Assembly: GCA_964628035.1 (NCBI GenBank)
Contig: CAZVPI010000011.1
Span: 27,196 to 91,195 of the forward strand
Direction of reading: 5' to 3'
DNA from: UBA2199 sp964628035
Lineage (GTDB): Bacteria > Acidobacteriota > Aminicenantia > UBA2199
DNA: 64,000 nt
Shown: piece after piece, positions 7,973-18,068 of the stretch
How positions within the stretch are numbered: the stretch's first letter is position 1
How the letters are laid out: every line of letters starts with the position of its first letter
Program-made: the position numbers and the translations under genes
The notes under the pieces: generated by a model
What the model was told of the DNA's origin: nothing
Databases searched by the model: none
The model's input: only the letters and a program-made list of their open reading frames with translations

Positions 7973-8928
7973 GCCGCGGGCACGCGCGGCCCCAGGCGGT
8001 CGCCGGCAACGGGAACATCCGGTCCATGAACCAAGACGTTGTCAAAAGCCGCTCCGCGCTCAAGCGTTATGCCTGGCTCTCCATCGCCGCCGCCGTGGCC
8101 ACCATCGGCCTGAAGCTCTCCGCCTGGCTGTTCACCGGCTCGGTCGGCCTGCTCTCCGACGCCCTGGAGTCGATCGTGAATCTTCTGGGCGGCATCGTCG
8201 CCCTGGCCATGCTCGAGGTCGCCTCCCGGCCCGCCGACGAGGCCCATGCCTTCGGCCACAGCAAGGCCGAGTACTTTTCCAGCGGCATCGAGGGGACGCT
8301 GATCCTCGTCGCCGCCCTCACCATCGCCATCGCCGCCGTGCGCCGCCTGCTGCATCCCCAGCCCCTGGAACAGCTCGGCACCGGCCTGGCGATCTCGATC
8401 CTCGCCTCGCTGGTCAACCTGGCGGCGGCGCGGATCATCCTGGCAGCCGGCAAGCGCCAGGACTCGATCACCCTGCGGGCCAACGCCCAGCACCTGCTGA
8501 CCGACGTCTGGACCTCCGCCGGCGTCCTCGCCGGCGTGGGGCTGGTGGCGGCCAGTGACTGGCACTGGCTCGACCCGCTGTTGGCCCTGGCCGTGGCGGC
8601 CAACATCGTCCGCACCGGCGCGCGCATCGTGCGGGCCTCGGTGCAGGGGCTGATGGACTCCTCGCTGCCGCCCGGCGAACGGCTGGCGATCGAGCGCATG
8701 CTCGAGCCGCACCGGCGGGACGGCGTGCAGTTCCACGCCCTGCTCACCCGCCGCGCGGGAGCGGAGCGCTTCGTCTCCCTGCACGTCCTGGTCCCAGGCC
8801 GCTGGACCGTCCACCGCGGCCACCGGCTGGTCGAGCGCATCGAGAGCGACATCCGCTCCGCTCTGGGGAACGCCCACATCACCACCCATCTCGAATCCCG
8901 GGAAGACCCAGCTGCCTGGGACGGCTGA
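7969..8928 (+). CDS. Cation diffusion facilitator (CDF) family transporter
   Basis: A 319-residue CDF protein with six helices and a cytoplasmic C-terminal domain (from about residue 225). Metal-site signatures are LLSDALESIVN in helix 2, AHAFGHSKAEYFSS after it, and HLLTDVWTS in helix 5 (the HxxxD pair). The first of these has serine rather than histidine before the aspartate, so Zn2+ is less certain and Fe2+ or Mn2+ export is possible. I chose the GTG that overlaps the upstream stop as GTGA, with GGAG before it. An ATG at 8026 would remove 19 weakly conserved residues and is a real alternative. Confidence 0.87.
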   Translation: MSRGHARPQAVAGNGNIRSMNQDVVKSRSALKRYAWLSIAAAVATIGLKLSAWLFTGSVGLLSDALESIVNLLGGIVALAMLEVASRPADEAHAFGHSKAEYFSSGIEGTLILVAALTIAIAAVRRLLHPQPLEQLGTGLAISILASLVNLAAARIILAAGKRQDSITLRANAQHLLTDVWTSAGVLAGVGLVAASDWHWLDPLLALAVAANIVRTGARIVRASVQGLMDSSLPPGERLAIERMLEPHRRDGVQFHALLTRRAGAERFVSLHVLVPGRWTVHRGHRLVERIESDIRSALGNAHITTHLESREDPAAWDG

Positions 8929-8940
8929 AACGGGAACGGT

Positions 8941-10059
8941 TCAGACCGGCCCCGGGCGGTCAAGGAAACGGTCCAGGTCGGCCAGTCCCGCCGCGAAGTC
9001 GGCGCGGCCGAAACCGACGCGGAAATGGCCCGCGCCGCCCCCGAACAGGCGACCCGGCGCCAGCAGCACGCCGGTTGCCGCCAGCAGGCGGGCGCAGAAC
9101 CCGTCGGCGTCGCCTGAGCTCAGCGCCGGGAAGGCGACCGGCCCGGCCCGCGGCCCCACCCAGGAGAACCGCCCGGCATGCCGCGCCAGGAAACGGTCGA
9201 GAAGCTCGAGGTTGGCGGCGACGGTCCCCAGGCAGCGTCCCAGGATCGCTTCGCGCTGACGCAGCGCCACGCCGGCCAAAAACTCGCTGGGCGCGGCGGC
9301 GCAGATGGTCGTATAGTCCTTGAGGGCGGCCAGCGAGTCCAGCAGCGTTCGGTCGCGGCAGGCGACCCAGCCCAGGCGCAGCCCGGCCAGGCCGAACGAT
9401 TTGGACATCACCCCCAGGGATACGCCCTTTTCGTAGATTTCGCAGGCGGCGGGCAGCCGCCCGGCAGGATCGTATTCCAGGAAACGATAGACCTCATCGC
9501 AAAAGAGGACCAGGCCGCGGGCTCGGACGAAGTCCACAATGGCGCCGAAACGCTCCCTTTCCGGAAGGTATCCCGTCGGGTTATGGGGAAAATTGACGAC
9601 CACGGCGCGGGTGGCGGGGCCGGCCAGGGCGGCGAGATCGCCGGGATCGAGCGCCCAGCCCCGCTCGGCGACGGCCGGCCAGCGAGTGACGCGGCAGCCT
9701 GCGGCCCTGGCCACGGAGGCCAGGGACTGGTAGCAGGGAGAGTGGACGACAACGCCGTCGCCGGCGGCCAGGACAGCGTTCATGAAGACGAAGATGGCCT
9801 CCTCGGCCCCGGAGAAGACCAAAACGTCGTCGGCGCCGATCCCTTCATACAGGGAAGCGATCGCGCCGCGCAGCCCGGGGTCGCCGGCCGTTTCGGTATA
9901 GCCCAGCCGCAGCCGGGCGAAAGCCTCCGCCGCCCCGGGCTCCAAGGCCAGTAAATCCCCGACCGCCAGCGGCTCGCAGTCGGAGGCGCACAGCAGGCGG
10001 CGGGCGCGGAACTCGTGCTCGGCGAAAAACCGCTCCAGCGCGAAGGGCTCGATCTCCAT
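8941..10059 (-). CDS. Pyridoxal-phosphate aminotransferase, class I/II
   Basis: A 372-residue fold-type I aminotransferase. The PLP lysine lies in VMSKSFGLAGLRLGW (near residue 225), NFPHNPTGY near residue 165 supplies the cofactor asparagine, and CDEVYRFLEY near 195 the aspartate and tyrosine. The substrate is not evident; the neighbours do not form a pathway. The ATG at 10059 is preferred to one at 10116 because a consensus-like promoter occupies the longer reading frame and its -10 ends seven bases upstream, predicting a leaderless mRNA. Confidence 0.87.
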   Translation of the reverse strand: MEIEPFALERFFAEHEFRARRLLCASDCEPLAVGDLLALEPGAAEAFARLRLGYTETAGDPGLRGAIASLYEGIGADDVLVFSGAEEAIFVFMNAVLAAGDGVVVHSPCYQSLASVARAAGCRVTRWPAVAERGWALDPGDLAALAGPATRAVVVNFPHNPTGYLPERERFGAIVDFVRARGLVLFCDEVYRFLEYDPAGRLPAACEIYEKGVSLGVMSKSFGLAGLRLGWVACRDRTLLDSLAALKDYTTICAAAPSEFLAGVALRQREAILGRCLGTVAANLELLDRFLARHAGRFSWVGPRAGPVAFPALSSGDADGFCARLLAATGVLLAPGRLFGGGAGHFRVGFGRADFAAGLADLDRFLDRPGPV

Positions 10060-10066
10060 GGCCGTC

Positions 10067-10095
10067 AGTTTAGGTTGCCGAGGCACCCCTGTCAA
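10067..10095 (-). promoter_or_regulatory. Promoter of the aminotransferase gene, leaderless
   Basis: Minus strand TTGACA (10095-10090), 17-base spacer, TAAACT (10072-10067). Seven bases then lead to the ATG at 10059. No Shine-Dalgarno is present. Confidence 0.65.
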
Positions 10096-10194
10096 GAAGA
10101 GAGCTTCCCTTGCCAAGAGAGTGTGGGCGTCCGTGATTGTGCCAGGAACAGCAAGGAAATCCTTATGGAACCAAGCAATCCGTTTTATATGATC

Positions 10195-10977
10195 TTAAAA
10201 TCGTTTTGCCATCGGGTGCTTTTCGCTGACACCAACGCTGACTCTATCACTTTCTGCCGTCCCTTCCGAGGGCAGGGCGGAGGCGACGATGCGCCGCACG
10301 CGCTCGGCCAGGTCGGCCTTGGACGCGGCGACCTCGTCGGCGGTGAGGGGCCGGTGCACGCTCAGGCGGACCCGGCCCGGCGCGATGCGGTTGCGGTTGC
10401 CTTCGAACAGGCGCCAGGAGCCGTCGATGGTCAGGGGGATGATCGCCGCCCCCGAGCGCGTGGCCAGCTTGAAGCTTCCCTCCTTGAAGGGCCGCAGCTC
10501 CGCCGACTTGCTGCGCGTCCCCTCGGGAAAGATCACCAGCGAGAGGCCGGAGCGCAGCGCCTCGACGCCACTGCGGATGGCCCGCGCCGACTGGCGCAGG
10601 TCGCCGCGGTCAAGCACGATGCAGCCGAGCAGCCGCATCCAGGCCGAGACGATGGGCAGGCGGAAGTTCTCCTTCTTGGAGACGAACCCCTTCAGGCCGG
10701 GCAGGAAGCCGATCAGCAGCGGGATGTCGAAGGCCCCCTGGTGGTTGCTGACGAATAGCGCGCCGCCCCGCGGCGGCAGGTTCTCCAGCCCGCGCACCTC
10801 GACCCGGGCGCCGGCGGCGGCGATCATGCGCCGCGCCCAGGCCCGCGTGATCCATTCCAGGAGGCCGGACCGCGCCCGCTTCAGGCGCAGCAGCCCGAGC
10901 AGGAGCACGGCGGCGAGAACCGGGAGCGAGGCCAGCTGGAAAAGCCAGAAATGGGCGAACCACAGGGCCGTGCGCAT
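10195..10977 (-). CDS. plsC: 1-acyl-sn-glycerol-3-phosphate acyltransferase
   Basis: A 260-residue membrane-associated acyltransferase that makes phosphatidic acid from lysophosphatidic acid. The catalytic NHQGAFD (HX4D-type motif) is near residue 77 and FPEGTRSKS is near residue 150. An N-terminal hydrophobic helix anchors it. The ATG at 10977 is chosen because a promoter overlaps the longer frame. Together with plsY and gpsA (36502-38104) it covers phosphatidic-acid synthesis in this window. It is divergent from fusA. Confidence 0.88.
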   Translation of the reverse strand: MRTALWFAHFWLFQLASLPVLAAVLLLGLLRLKRARSGLLEWITRAWARRMIAAAGARVEVRGLENLPPRGGALFVSNHQGAFDIPLLIGFLPGLKGFVSKKENFRLPIVSAWMRLLGCIVLDRGDLRQSARAIRSGVEALRSGLSLVIFPEGTRSKSAELRPFKEGSFKLATRSGAAIIPLTIDGSWRLFEGNRNRIAPGRVRLSVHRPLTADEVAASKADLAERVRRIVASALPSEGTAESDRVSVGVSEKHPMAKRF

Positions 10978-10986
10978 GATGCGGCC

Positions 10987-11015
10987 ATCATAAGCGAACG
11001 GTTGCCGCGATGCAA
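10987..11015 (-). promoter_or_regulatory. Promoter of plsC, near-leaderless, with a small inverted repeat at the -35
   Basis: Minus strand TTGCAT (11015-11010), 17-base spacer, TATGAT (10992-10987), nine bases before the ATG. The -35 lies within an inverted repeat GGTTGC-N6-GCAACC (11000-11017), a possible operator. It sits back to back with the fusA promoter. Confidence 0.55.
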
Positions 11016-11027
11016 CCCCGCCGCCCC

Positions 11028-11056
11028 TTGGCAGACGGGCCGGCTTGGTGTATAAT
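11028..11056 (+). promoter_or_regulatory. Promoter of fusA
   Basis: TTGGCA (11028-11033), 17-base spacer, consensus TATAAT (11051-11056). It leaves an unusually long leader of about 170 bases that includes a perfect 14-base palindrome GGCGCCATGGCGCC (11149-11162) and an AAAGGAG ribosome site close to the ATG. Confidence 0.7.
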
Positions 11057-11231
11057 AACAACTGCGAGTCAGGCAATCCGCTTCCTGAGAACGGGCAAGG
11101 TCAACCGATATATCCCCCGATCCAGAATCATTGAGCAGGCGCGTTTTCGGCGCCATGGCGCCCGGCTCTGTCCGGCCTTGCCGGGCGGAGGAAACGGAGC
11201 GGGCCAAGCCGACGCAAAGGAGTGATTTCCC

Positions 11232-13316
11232 ATGGAACAGTCCGTCATGCACAAGATCCGCAACCTGGGCATCGTGGCCCACATCGACGCCGGCAAGACC
11301 ACGACCAGCGAGCGCATCCTGTTCTTCACGGGGCTCATCCACCGCACCGGCGAGGTCCACGACGGCCAGGCGGTCATGGACTTCATGAAGCAGGAGCAGG
11401 AGCGCGGCATCACCATCTCCTCGGCGGCCATCACCACCGCCTGGAAGGGCCACCAGATCAACCTGATCGACACCCCGGGCCACATCGATTTCACCGTCGA
11501 GGTCGAGCGCTCGCTGCGCGTGCTCGACGGCATCGCCATGGTCTTCTGCGCCGTGGGCGGCGTCGAGCCGCAGAGCGAAACGGTCTGGCACCAGGCCGAC
11601 CGCTACAAGGTGCCGCGCATCGCCTTCGTCAACAAGATGGACCGCCAGGGGGCCGACCTGTTCCAGGCCGTGCAGATGATGAACGACATGCTGGGCGCCA
11701 ACGCCCTGGCCTACCAGCTGCCCATCGGCAGCGAGGAAAACTTTCAAGGCGTCGTCGACCTGGTGACGATGCAGGCGGTCACCTACGAAGGGATGGAGAT
11801 GAAGACCGGCCCGGTGCCGGATGCGCTGCTCGAGCCGGCGCGGGCCCTGCGCGCCGCGCTGATCGAGCGCCTGGCCGACTTCGACCTCGAGCTGATGGAC
11901 AAGTTCCTGAACGAGGGCGAGGCCACCGTCGAGGACATCAAGCGCGCCACGCGCCACGCCGTCCTCACCCTGGGCCTCACCCCGGTGTTCTGCGGCAGCT
12001 CCTTCAAGAACAAGGGCGTGCGTCTGCTTCTCGACGCCGTCGTCGACTACCTGCCCTCGCCCATCGACCGCGGCCTGATCGTCGGCCACGACCTGAACGA
12101 CCGCGGGAAGGCCGTCTCGCGCCACCCTGCCGTCAAGGAGCCCTTCGCCGCCCTGGCCTTCAAGATCGTCAACGATCCCTACGTCGGCCAGCAGACCTTC
12201 ATCCGCGTCTACTCGGGCGAGCTCCTGGCCGGCAGCTATGTCTACAACCCGGTCAAGGACAAGCGCGAGCGCGTCGGCCGCATCCTGCGCATCCACGCCG
12301 ACCGCCGCGAGGAGGTCGCGGCCGTCCGCGCCGGCGACATCGCCGCCCTGATCGGCACCAAGTTCACCACCACCGGCGACACCCTGTGCAGCGAGAAGGA
12401 GCCGCTGCTGCTGGAGACCATCCACTATCCCGAGACGGTCATCGACCTGAAGGTCGAGCCACCGTCGGCCAAGGAGCGCGACAGGCTCTCGGCGGCGCTG
12501 CACAAGCTCTCGCTGGAGGACCCTTCCTTCAAGGTGCGCTTCGACGACGAGACCGAGGAGACGGTGATATCGGGCATGGGCGAGCTGCACCTGGACATCA
12601 TCGTCGACCGCCTGCGCACCGAGCACAAGGTCGAGGTCAGGGTCGGCCAGCCCGCCGTCGCCTTCCGCGAGGCCATCACCCAGGGGGCGGAGAGCAACTA
12701 CAAATTCAAGAAGCAGACCGGCGGCAAGGGGCAGTACGCCCACATCGAGATGCGCCTGGAGCCCAACCCCGGCCAGGGGCTGGAGTTTCTCAACCTGGTC
12801 AAGGGCGGCAACATCCCCAAGGAGTTCATCCCCGCCATCGAGAAGGGCTTCCGCGCCTCCATGGAAAAGGGGCCTTTCGCCGGCTTTCCCATGGTCGATG
12901 TCCGTTTCGTCCTCATCGACGGCTCCTTCCACGCCGTCGACTCCTCGGAACAGGCCTTCAAAACCTGCTCGCAGCTGGCCATCAAGGAGGCGGTGGCCAA
13001 GGCGGCGCCGCACATCCTGGAGCCGATCATGAAGATCGAGGTCAACACCCCCGACGAGTACATGGGCGAGATCATCGGCGACATCAACCGCCGCCGCGGC
13101 CGCATCGACAGCATGCGCCGCTACCGCAAGGGCTCGCAGAAGATCAACGGCGCCATCCCGCTGATGGAGATGTTCGGCTACGCCACGGTGCTGCGCTCCA
13201 TGTCCAGCGGCCGCGCCAGCCACTCCATCGAGTTCCTGCACTACGCCCCGCTGCCCAAGGGGATCGAGGAGAAACTGCTCGCCGACCTGCGCGAGAAGAA
13301 GGCCGGGAAGAAATAG
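11232..13316 (+). CDS. fusA: Translation elongation factor G
   Basis: A 694-residue translocation GTPase. G-domain motifs are AHIDAGKTTT (P-loop, residue 17), RGITIS (switch I), DTPGH and NKMD. Domain IV and V sequences follow to the end, with GKGQYAH and DEYMGEIIGDINRRRG. It catalyses ribosome translocation and possibly recycling. It is not in a str operon: rpsL, rpsG and tuf are absent nearby. It also has its own promoter and long leader. The sequence style (HADRREEV, DEYMGEI) recalls the EF-G1 lineage shared by spirochaetes, planctomycetes, deltaproteobacteria and mitochondria, which I infer rather than prove. Confidence 0.93.
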   Translation: MEQSVMHKIRNLGIVAHIDAGKTTTSERILFFTGLIHRTGEVHDGQAVMDFMKQEQERGITISSAAITTAWKGHQINLIDTPGHIDFTVEVERSLRVLDGIAMVFCAVGGVEPQSETVWHQADRYKVPRIAFVNKMDRQGADLFQAVQMMNDMLGANALAYQLPIGSEENFQGVVDLVTMQAVTYEGMEMKTGPVPDALLEPARALRAALIERLADFDLELMDKFLNEGEATVEDIKRATRHAVLTLGLTPVFCGSSFKNKGVRLLLDAVVDYLPSPIDRGLIVGHDLNDRGKAVSRHPAVKEPFAALAFKIVNDPYVGQQTFIRVYSGELLAGSYVYNPVKDKRERVGRILRIHADRREEVAAVRAGDIAALIGTKFTTTGDTLCSEKEPLLLETIHYPETVIDLKVEPPSAKERDRLSAALHKLSLEDPSFKVRFDDETEETVISGMGELHLDIIVDRLRTEHKVEVRVGQPAVAFREAITQGAESNYKFKKQTGGKGQYAHIEMRLEPNPGQGLEFLNLVKGGNIPKEFIPAIEKGFRASMEKGPFAGFPMVDVRFVLIDGSFHAVDSSEQAFKTCSQLAIKEAVAKAAPHILEPIMKIEVNTPDEYMGEIIGDINRRRGRIDSMRRYRKGSQKINGAIPLMEMFGYATVLRSMSSGRASHSIEFLHYAPLPKGIEEKLLADLREKKAGKK

Positions 13317-13334
13317 CGCAGGCGGGCGCCCGTC

Positions 13335-14156
13335 TCAGACCAGCCGGCCGAGGCCGTCGTCGGAGGTGAAGGCCCCCAGGCGGCGGAACTTTTCGTAGCG
13401 CCGCTCCAGCAGCGTCTCCTCGTCCAGCGCCAGGAGTTCCTCCAGGGCGGCGGCGATGGCCCTGCGCATGTGGACCATCGTCTCATGCGGCCGCTCGTGC
13501 GCGCCCTCCCCGGGTTCGGCGATGATGCCGTCGATGACCCCCAGCTGGCGCAGGTCGGCGGCGCGCAGACGCAGGGCCGCCGCCGCGTCGGCGGCCTTGC
13601 CGGCATCCTTCCACAGGATGGAGGCGCAGCCTTCCGGCGAGATCACCGAGTAGATGGCGTTGGCCAGCATGAGGACGCGGTCGGCGACGCCGATGCCCAG
13701 GGCGCCCCCCGAGCCGCCCTCGCCCGTGACCAGCGCCACGATGGGGACGCGCAGCCCCGACATCTCGTACAGGTTGGCGGCGATGGCCTCGGCCTGGCCG
13801 CGCTCCTCGGCGCCGATGCCCGGGTAGGCGCCGGGGGTGTCGATCAGGGTGATCACCGGCCGGCCGAAGCGCTCGGCCTGCTGCATCAGGCGCAGCGCCT
13901 TGCGGTACCCCTCCGGGTGGGCCATGCCGAAGTGGCGGCGGATGTTCTCCTTGACGCTGCGCCCCTTCTGGTGCCCCAGGATGGTCACCGGCACGGAGTC
14001 GAAGAAACCGATGCCGCCGATGATGGCCGCGTCGTCGGCGAAGCGGCGGTCGCCGTGGAGTTCCACGAAGTCGCGCACCAGAAAATCAATGTAGTCGCGG
14101 CTGGTCGGCCGCTTGGGATGGCGGGCCAGCCGTACCACGTCCATGGCGGTTTTCAT
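13335..14156 (-). CDS. accA: Acetyl-CoA carboxylase carboxyltransferase, alpha subunit
   Basis: A 273-residue alpha subunit that, with AccD, transfers carboxyl from carboxybiotin to acetyl-CoA to give malonyl-CoA. Family landmarks are GHQKGR near residue 64, NFGM-like HFGMAHPEGYRKALRLM near residue 75, and LIDTPGAYPG near 105, followed by the GGSGGALGIG oxyanion region. It lacks part of the N-terminal helical extension of E. coli AccA. I start at the ATG at 14156, eight bases after a perfect AGGAGG, rather than the GTG at 14165. It is last in the operon accB-accC-accD-accA. Confidence 0.93.
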   Translation of the reverse strand: MKTAMDVVRLARHPKRPTSRDYIDFLVRDFVELHGDRRFADDAAIIGGIGFFDSVPVTILGHQKGRSVKENIRRHFGMAHPEGYRKALRLMQQAERFGRPVITLIDTPGAYPGIGAEERGQAEAIAANLYEMSGLRVPIVALVTGEGGSGGALGIGVADRVLMLANAIYSVISPEGCASILWKDAGKAADAAAALRLRAADLRQLGVIDGIIAEPGEGAHERPHETMVHMRRAIAAALEELLALDEETLLERRYEKFRRLGAFTSDDGLGRLV

Positions 14157-14169
14157 GGCGCGCACCTCC

Positions 14170-14975
14170 TCAGGGCTCGCCCCGGCGGCGGCCGGGATAG
14201 GGCCGGGTGCGGTGGATCTTCAGCAGCGTGGCCAGCGTGCCGCGCAGGTTGCGGCGGGGGACGACGAGGTCCAGCATCCCCTTCTCCAGCAGGAACTCGG
14301 CCGTCTGGAACCCGGGGGGCAGCTTCTGGCCGATGGTCTGCTGGATGACGCGCGGCCCGGCGAAGCCAATCAAGGCCCCGGTCTCGGCGATGCTGACGTC
14401 GCCGAGCATGGCGAACGAGGCGGTGACGCCGCCGGTGGTGGGATCGGTCAGGACGTTGATCAGCGCCTGGCGGTTGGCGTGCAGGCGGCGCACGGCGGCC
14501 GCCGTCTTGGCCATCTGCATCAGCGACAGGATGCCCTCCTGCATGCGCGCGCCGCCCGAGGAGATGACCATCACCACCGGCAGGCGGCGGCCGGCGGCGA
14601 ACTCCAGCAGCCGGGCGATCTTTTCGCCCACCACCGAGCCCATCGACGCCATGATGAACCCCGGATCCATGAGCGCCAGCGCCGTGGCCTCGCCGCCGAT
14701 GGCGGCCGTTCCCGTAACCACCGCCTCCCAGCCGCTGGCGCGCTTTTTCGCCGCGGCGAGCTTCTCGCGGTAGCGGGGGAACTCCAGCGGATCCTGGCTC
14801 CTGAGGTCGGCGAACAGGGAGCGGAAGCTTCCCCGGTCGCACAGCAGGCGGATCCAGTGGGGCGGATCCAGGCGGGCGTGGTGGCCGCAGCGCGAACAGA
14901 CGTAATGGGCACTGCGGTAGAACGAGATGAAATGGGTGGTCTGGCATTGCGGGCACTGGATGAACAGCCGGTTCA

Positions 14976-14979
<4 letters not shown>
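14170..14979 (-). CDS. accD: Acetyl-CoA carboxylase carboxyltransferase, beta subunit
   Basis: A 269-residue beta subunit with the N-terminal zinc ribbon (CPQC near residue 9 and CSRC near residue 28), followed by a crotonase-like fold containing SSGGARMQEG and TDPTTGGVTASFAMLGD. It pairs with AccA as the carboxyltransferase. The start codon overlaps the accC stop as ATGA, indicating translational coupling. Length is a little short at the C-terminus relative to E. coli (304), but the core is intact. Confidence 0.93.
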
Positions 14980-16337
<1,358 letters not shown>

Positions 16338-16342
16338 GGGCA

Positions 16343-16828
16343 CTACCCCTGCTCCTCGATGCGGAACAGGACCTGTCCGAACTCCACCGTGGCCCCGTTG
16401 CGGACGCAGACCTCGCGCACGATGCCGCGCACCGGGCTCTCGATCTCGTTCATGATCTTCATGGCCTCGACGATGCACAGTTTGTCGTTGACCTCGACGC
16501 GGTCGCCTTCCTCGACGAAGGGGTCGGCGTCGGGCGCCGGCGCGCGGTAGAAGGTCCCCACCAGCGGCGTCTTCACCTCGTGCAGCCCCGGCGCCGGGGC
16601 GGCCTCCTCCCGGGCGGGAGCCTCGGGCGCCGGCGCGGTGGGCGCAGCGGCCGCCGGCTGCGTCCCGGGGCCGTCGATCCCCAACAGAGGCTGGTGGGGG
16701 AACTCGGCCGGGCGCGCCTCCTTCTTCAGCGTGACCTGGAACTTGCCGTCGCGTACCGTCAGTTCGCTCAGCTCATACTTCCTCAGCCATTCCAGCAGCG
16801 TTTCGATCTCCATGCCCTTGCCTTTCAT
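16343..16828 (-). CDS. accB: Biotin carboxyl carrier protein of acetyl-CoA carboxylase
   Basis: A 161-residue carrier. The N-terminal domain (about 1-45) is followed by an alanine/proline-rich flexible linker (about 55-85) and the biotinyl domain. The biotinylated lysine lies in VEAMKIMNEIES near residue 127. The ATG at 16828 is preceded by AGGAG. It heads the accBCDA operon. Confidence 0.93.
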   Translation of the reverse strand: MKGKGMEIETLLEWLRKYELSELTVRDGKFQVTLKKEARPAEFPHQPLLGIDGPGTQPAAAAPTAPAPEAPAREEAAPAPGLHEVKTPLVGTFYRAPAPDADPFVEEGDRVEVNDKLCIVEAMKIMNEIESPVRGIVREVCVRNGATVEFGQVLFRIEEQG

Positions 16829-16929
16829 CGCATCTCCTGGGTCGGCCGCGACCTGGACCGTCGATCCGGCGGTGGCCTCGGCCAAACGGCTATCTGATTT
16901 GTTAAACTGAAACGAAATGGGCGCCCTGG

Positions 16930-16935
16930 ATTATA
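16930..16935 (-). promoter_or_regulatory. Likely -10 element of the acc operon promoter
   Basis: A consensus TATAAT on the minus strand about 95 bases before accB. The corresponding -35 position falls in a T8 run and is poor, so only the -10 is claimed. Confidence 0.35.
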
Positions 16936-17041
16936 CACCCATCCGCAGAAAAAAAACCGCCTCCGGCTCTTGCGCCTCAGGATCGCGGCCGCAACGGAAT
17001 CTCCATGCCGGGGACGAAGGTCAGCCGGACCAGGCGGGCGA

Positions 17042-17119
17042 TCAGCGCAGGAAGACGTTGCTGCGGCCGGCCAGCAGGCGGATGACCCGCGTGCCGCGCG
17101 CCGTCCGCCAGGACTTCAT
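17042..17119 (-). pseudogene. 25-residue remnant resembling a metallo-beta-lactamase-fold N-terminus
   Basis: A tiny frame starting MKSWRTARGTRV and continuing RLLAGRSNVFL before a TGA. The GRSNVFL/GRSNVYL string is typical of the first strand of MBL-fold hydrolases. Just past the stop, another frame continues (LTFVPGMEIPLRPRS, then stop). It lies directly after the methyltransferase gene, in a patch with another broken gene. I read it as a decayed gene end, with modest confidence; it might simply be spacer. Confidence 0.3.
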
Positions 17120-17123
17120 CCCT

Positions 17124-17681
17124 TCAGCTCCCCAGGATCGCCGTGCGGCTGAAGAGGATCCGCGGTCCGCGCCCGACGCTCCAACCGGCCCGGCGCGCCG
17201 ACTCCATGGAGGCGGCGAATTCGCGCCGGGAAACATGAAATCCGGGCTCGGCCACGAGCGCCCGGCCGCCGGGATTGAGCAGCGAGCGCAGCTCGCCCAG
17301 GAATCGGGCCTGATCCGGCACCTCGTGGAGGACATGAAAAACCAGGGCGAAGTCGAACGGGCCCGCGGCGCCGATGGCGTCGGCGCGGCTCGCCCCGAGG
17401 CTCACCCTGTCCGCCAGCCCGGCCCGGTCCAGGTTCTCCCGCGCTCTCGCGAGCATGCCCGGCTGCAGGTCTACGGCCGTCACTTGCCCCGAGGGGCCGA
17501 CGAGGCCCGCCATTTCCAGCGTGAAGAACCCCGGGCCGCAGCCAAAATCGAGCACCCTCATCCCCCCGCTCACAAAAGGCCGTAGGATGCGCCGCGGGCT
17601 TTCGTAAAGGCGGCGCAGGGGGTGCTCCAGCATCCCCGCCAACTCGACCGGGCAGACGCGGTGCCTCCTTGCCTCGCTCAT
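17124..17681 (-). CDS. Class I SAM-dependent methyltransferase (UbiE-like)
   Basis: A 185-residue methyltransferase with motif I VLDFGCGPGFFTLEMA (near residue 44), acidic motif AVDLQPGMLARA (near 69), and VFHVLHEVPD plus LLNPGGRALVAEP further on. The fold is the Rossmann-type of the Methyltransf_11/25 group. The substrate cannot be inferred. Base usage matches the neighbours. It is flanked by gene relics on both sides, so it may be a survivor of a deleted cluster. Confidence 0.8.
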   Translation of the reverse strand: MSEARRHRVCPVELAGMLEHPLRRLYESPRRILRPFVSGGMRVLDFGCGPGFFTLEMAGLVGPSGQVTAVDLQPGMLARARENLDRAGLADRVSLGASRADAIGAAGPFDFALVFHVLHEVPDQARFLGELRSLLNPGGRALVAEPGFHVSRREFAASMESARRAGWSVGRGPRILFSRTAILGS

Positions 17682-17716
17682 GGCCTCACCTCACGTTCAT
17701 TTCAGGCAGCGGCACG

Positions 17717-18064
17717 CTACAAAAGCAGTCGGCGCGATTCGCCCGGCCTGCCGCGCAGGGCCTTGATCACCCGGCCCATGGCAGCGCCCATGACCTCGAG
17801 CCCGTCCACCGCCAACAGCCGGTCGCCGGCCTGGACGCCGGCAACCAGCGGCTTGCCGTCACGCTCGACCACGCCGGCGACGGAATACGAGCCGTCCGTC
17901 TCAGGGCGCAGGGCCGGCAATGGGATCGTGCGACTGGAGGTTCGGGGCCAGGGCCAGACCATGTCGGGATGAAACAGCGCCGTCAACAGCTCGGCGTCCT
18001 GGGTGTCCCAGCCCCGCGTCTCGCGGTCGACCATCTCCTTGATCTCCATCCCTTCCTGGGTCAT
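17717..18064 (-). pseudogene. Chimeric relic: SnoaL-like N-terminus joined to a PDZ-like C-terminus
   Basis: The 115-residue frame has two unrelated halves. Residues 6-40 (EIKEMVDRETRGWDTQDAE, then LLTALFHPDMVWPWP) look like the start of a SnoaL/NTF2-like small-molecule domain, which normally runs to about 130 residues. From about residue 52 (TDGSYSVAGVVERDG, then QAGDRLLAVDGLEV) it looks like the carboxy-terminal PDZ domain of secreted or aspartyl-protease proteins. Neither domain is complete and no signal peptide is present. A deletion fusing two genes is the simplest explanation. Confidence 0.5.
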
Positions 18065-18068
18065 TTCA

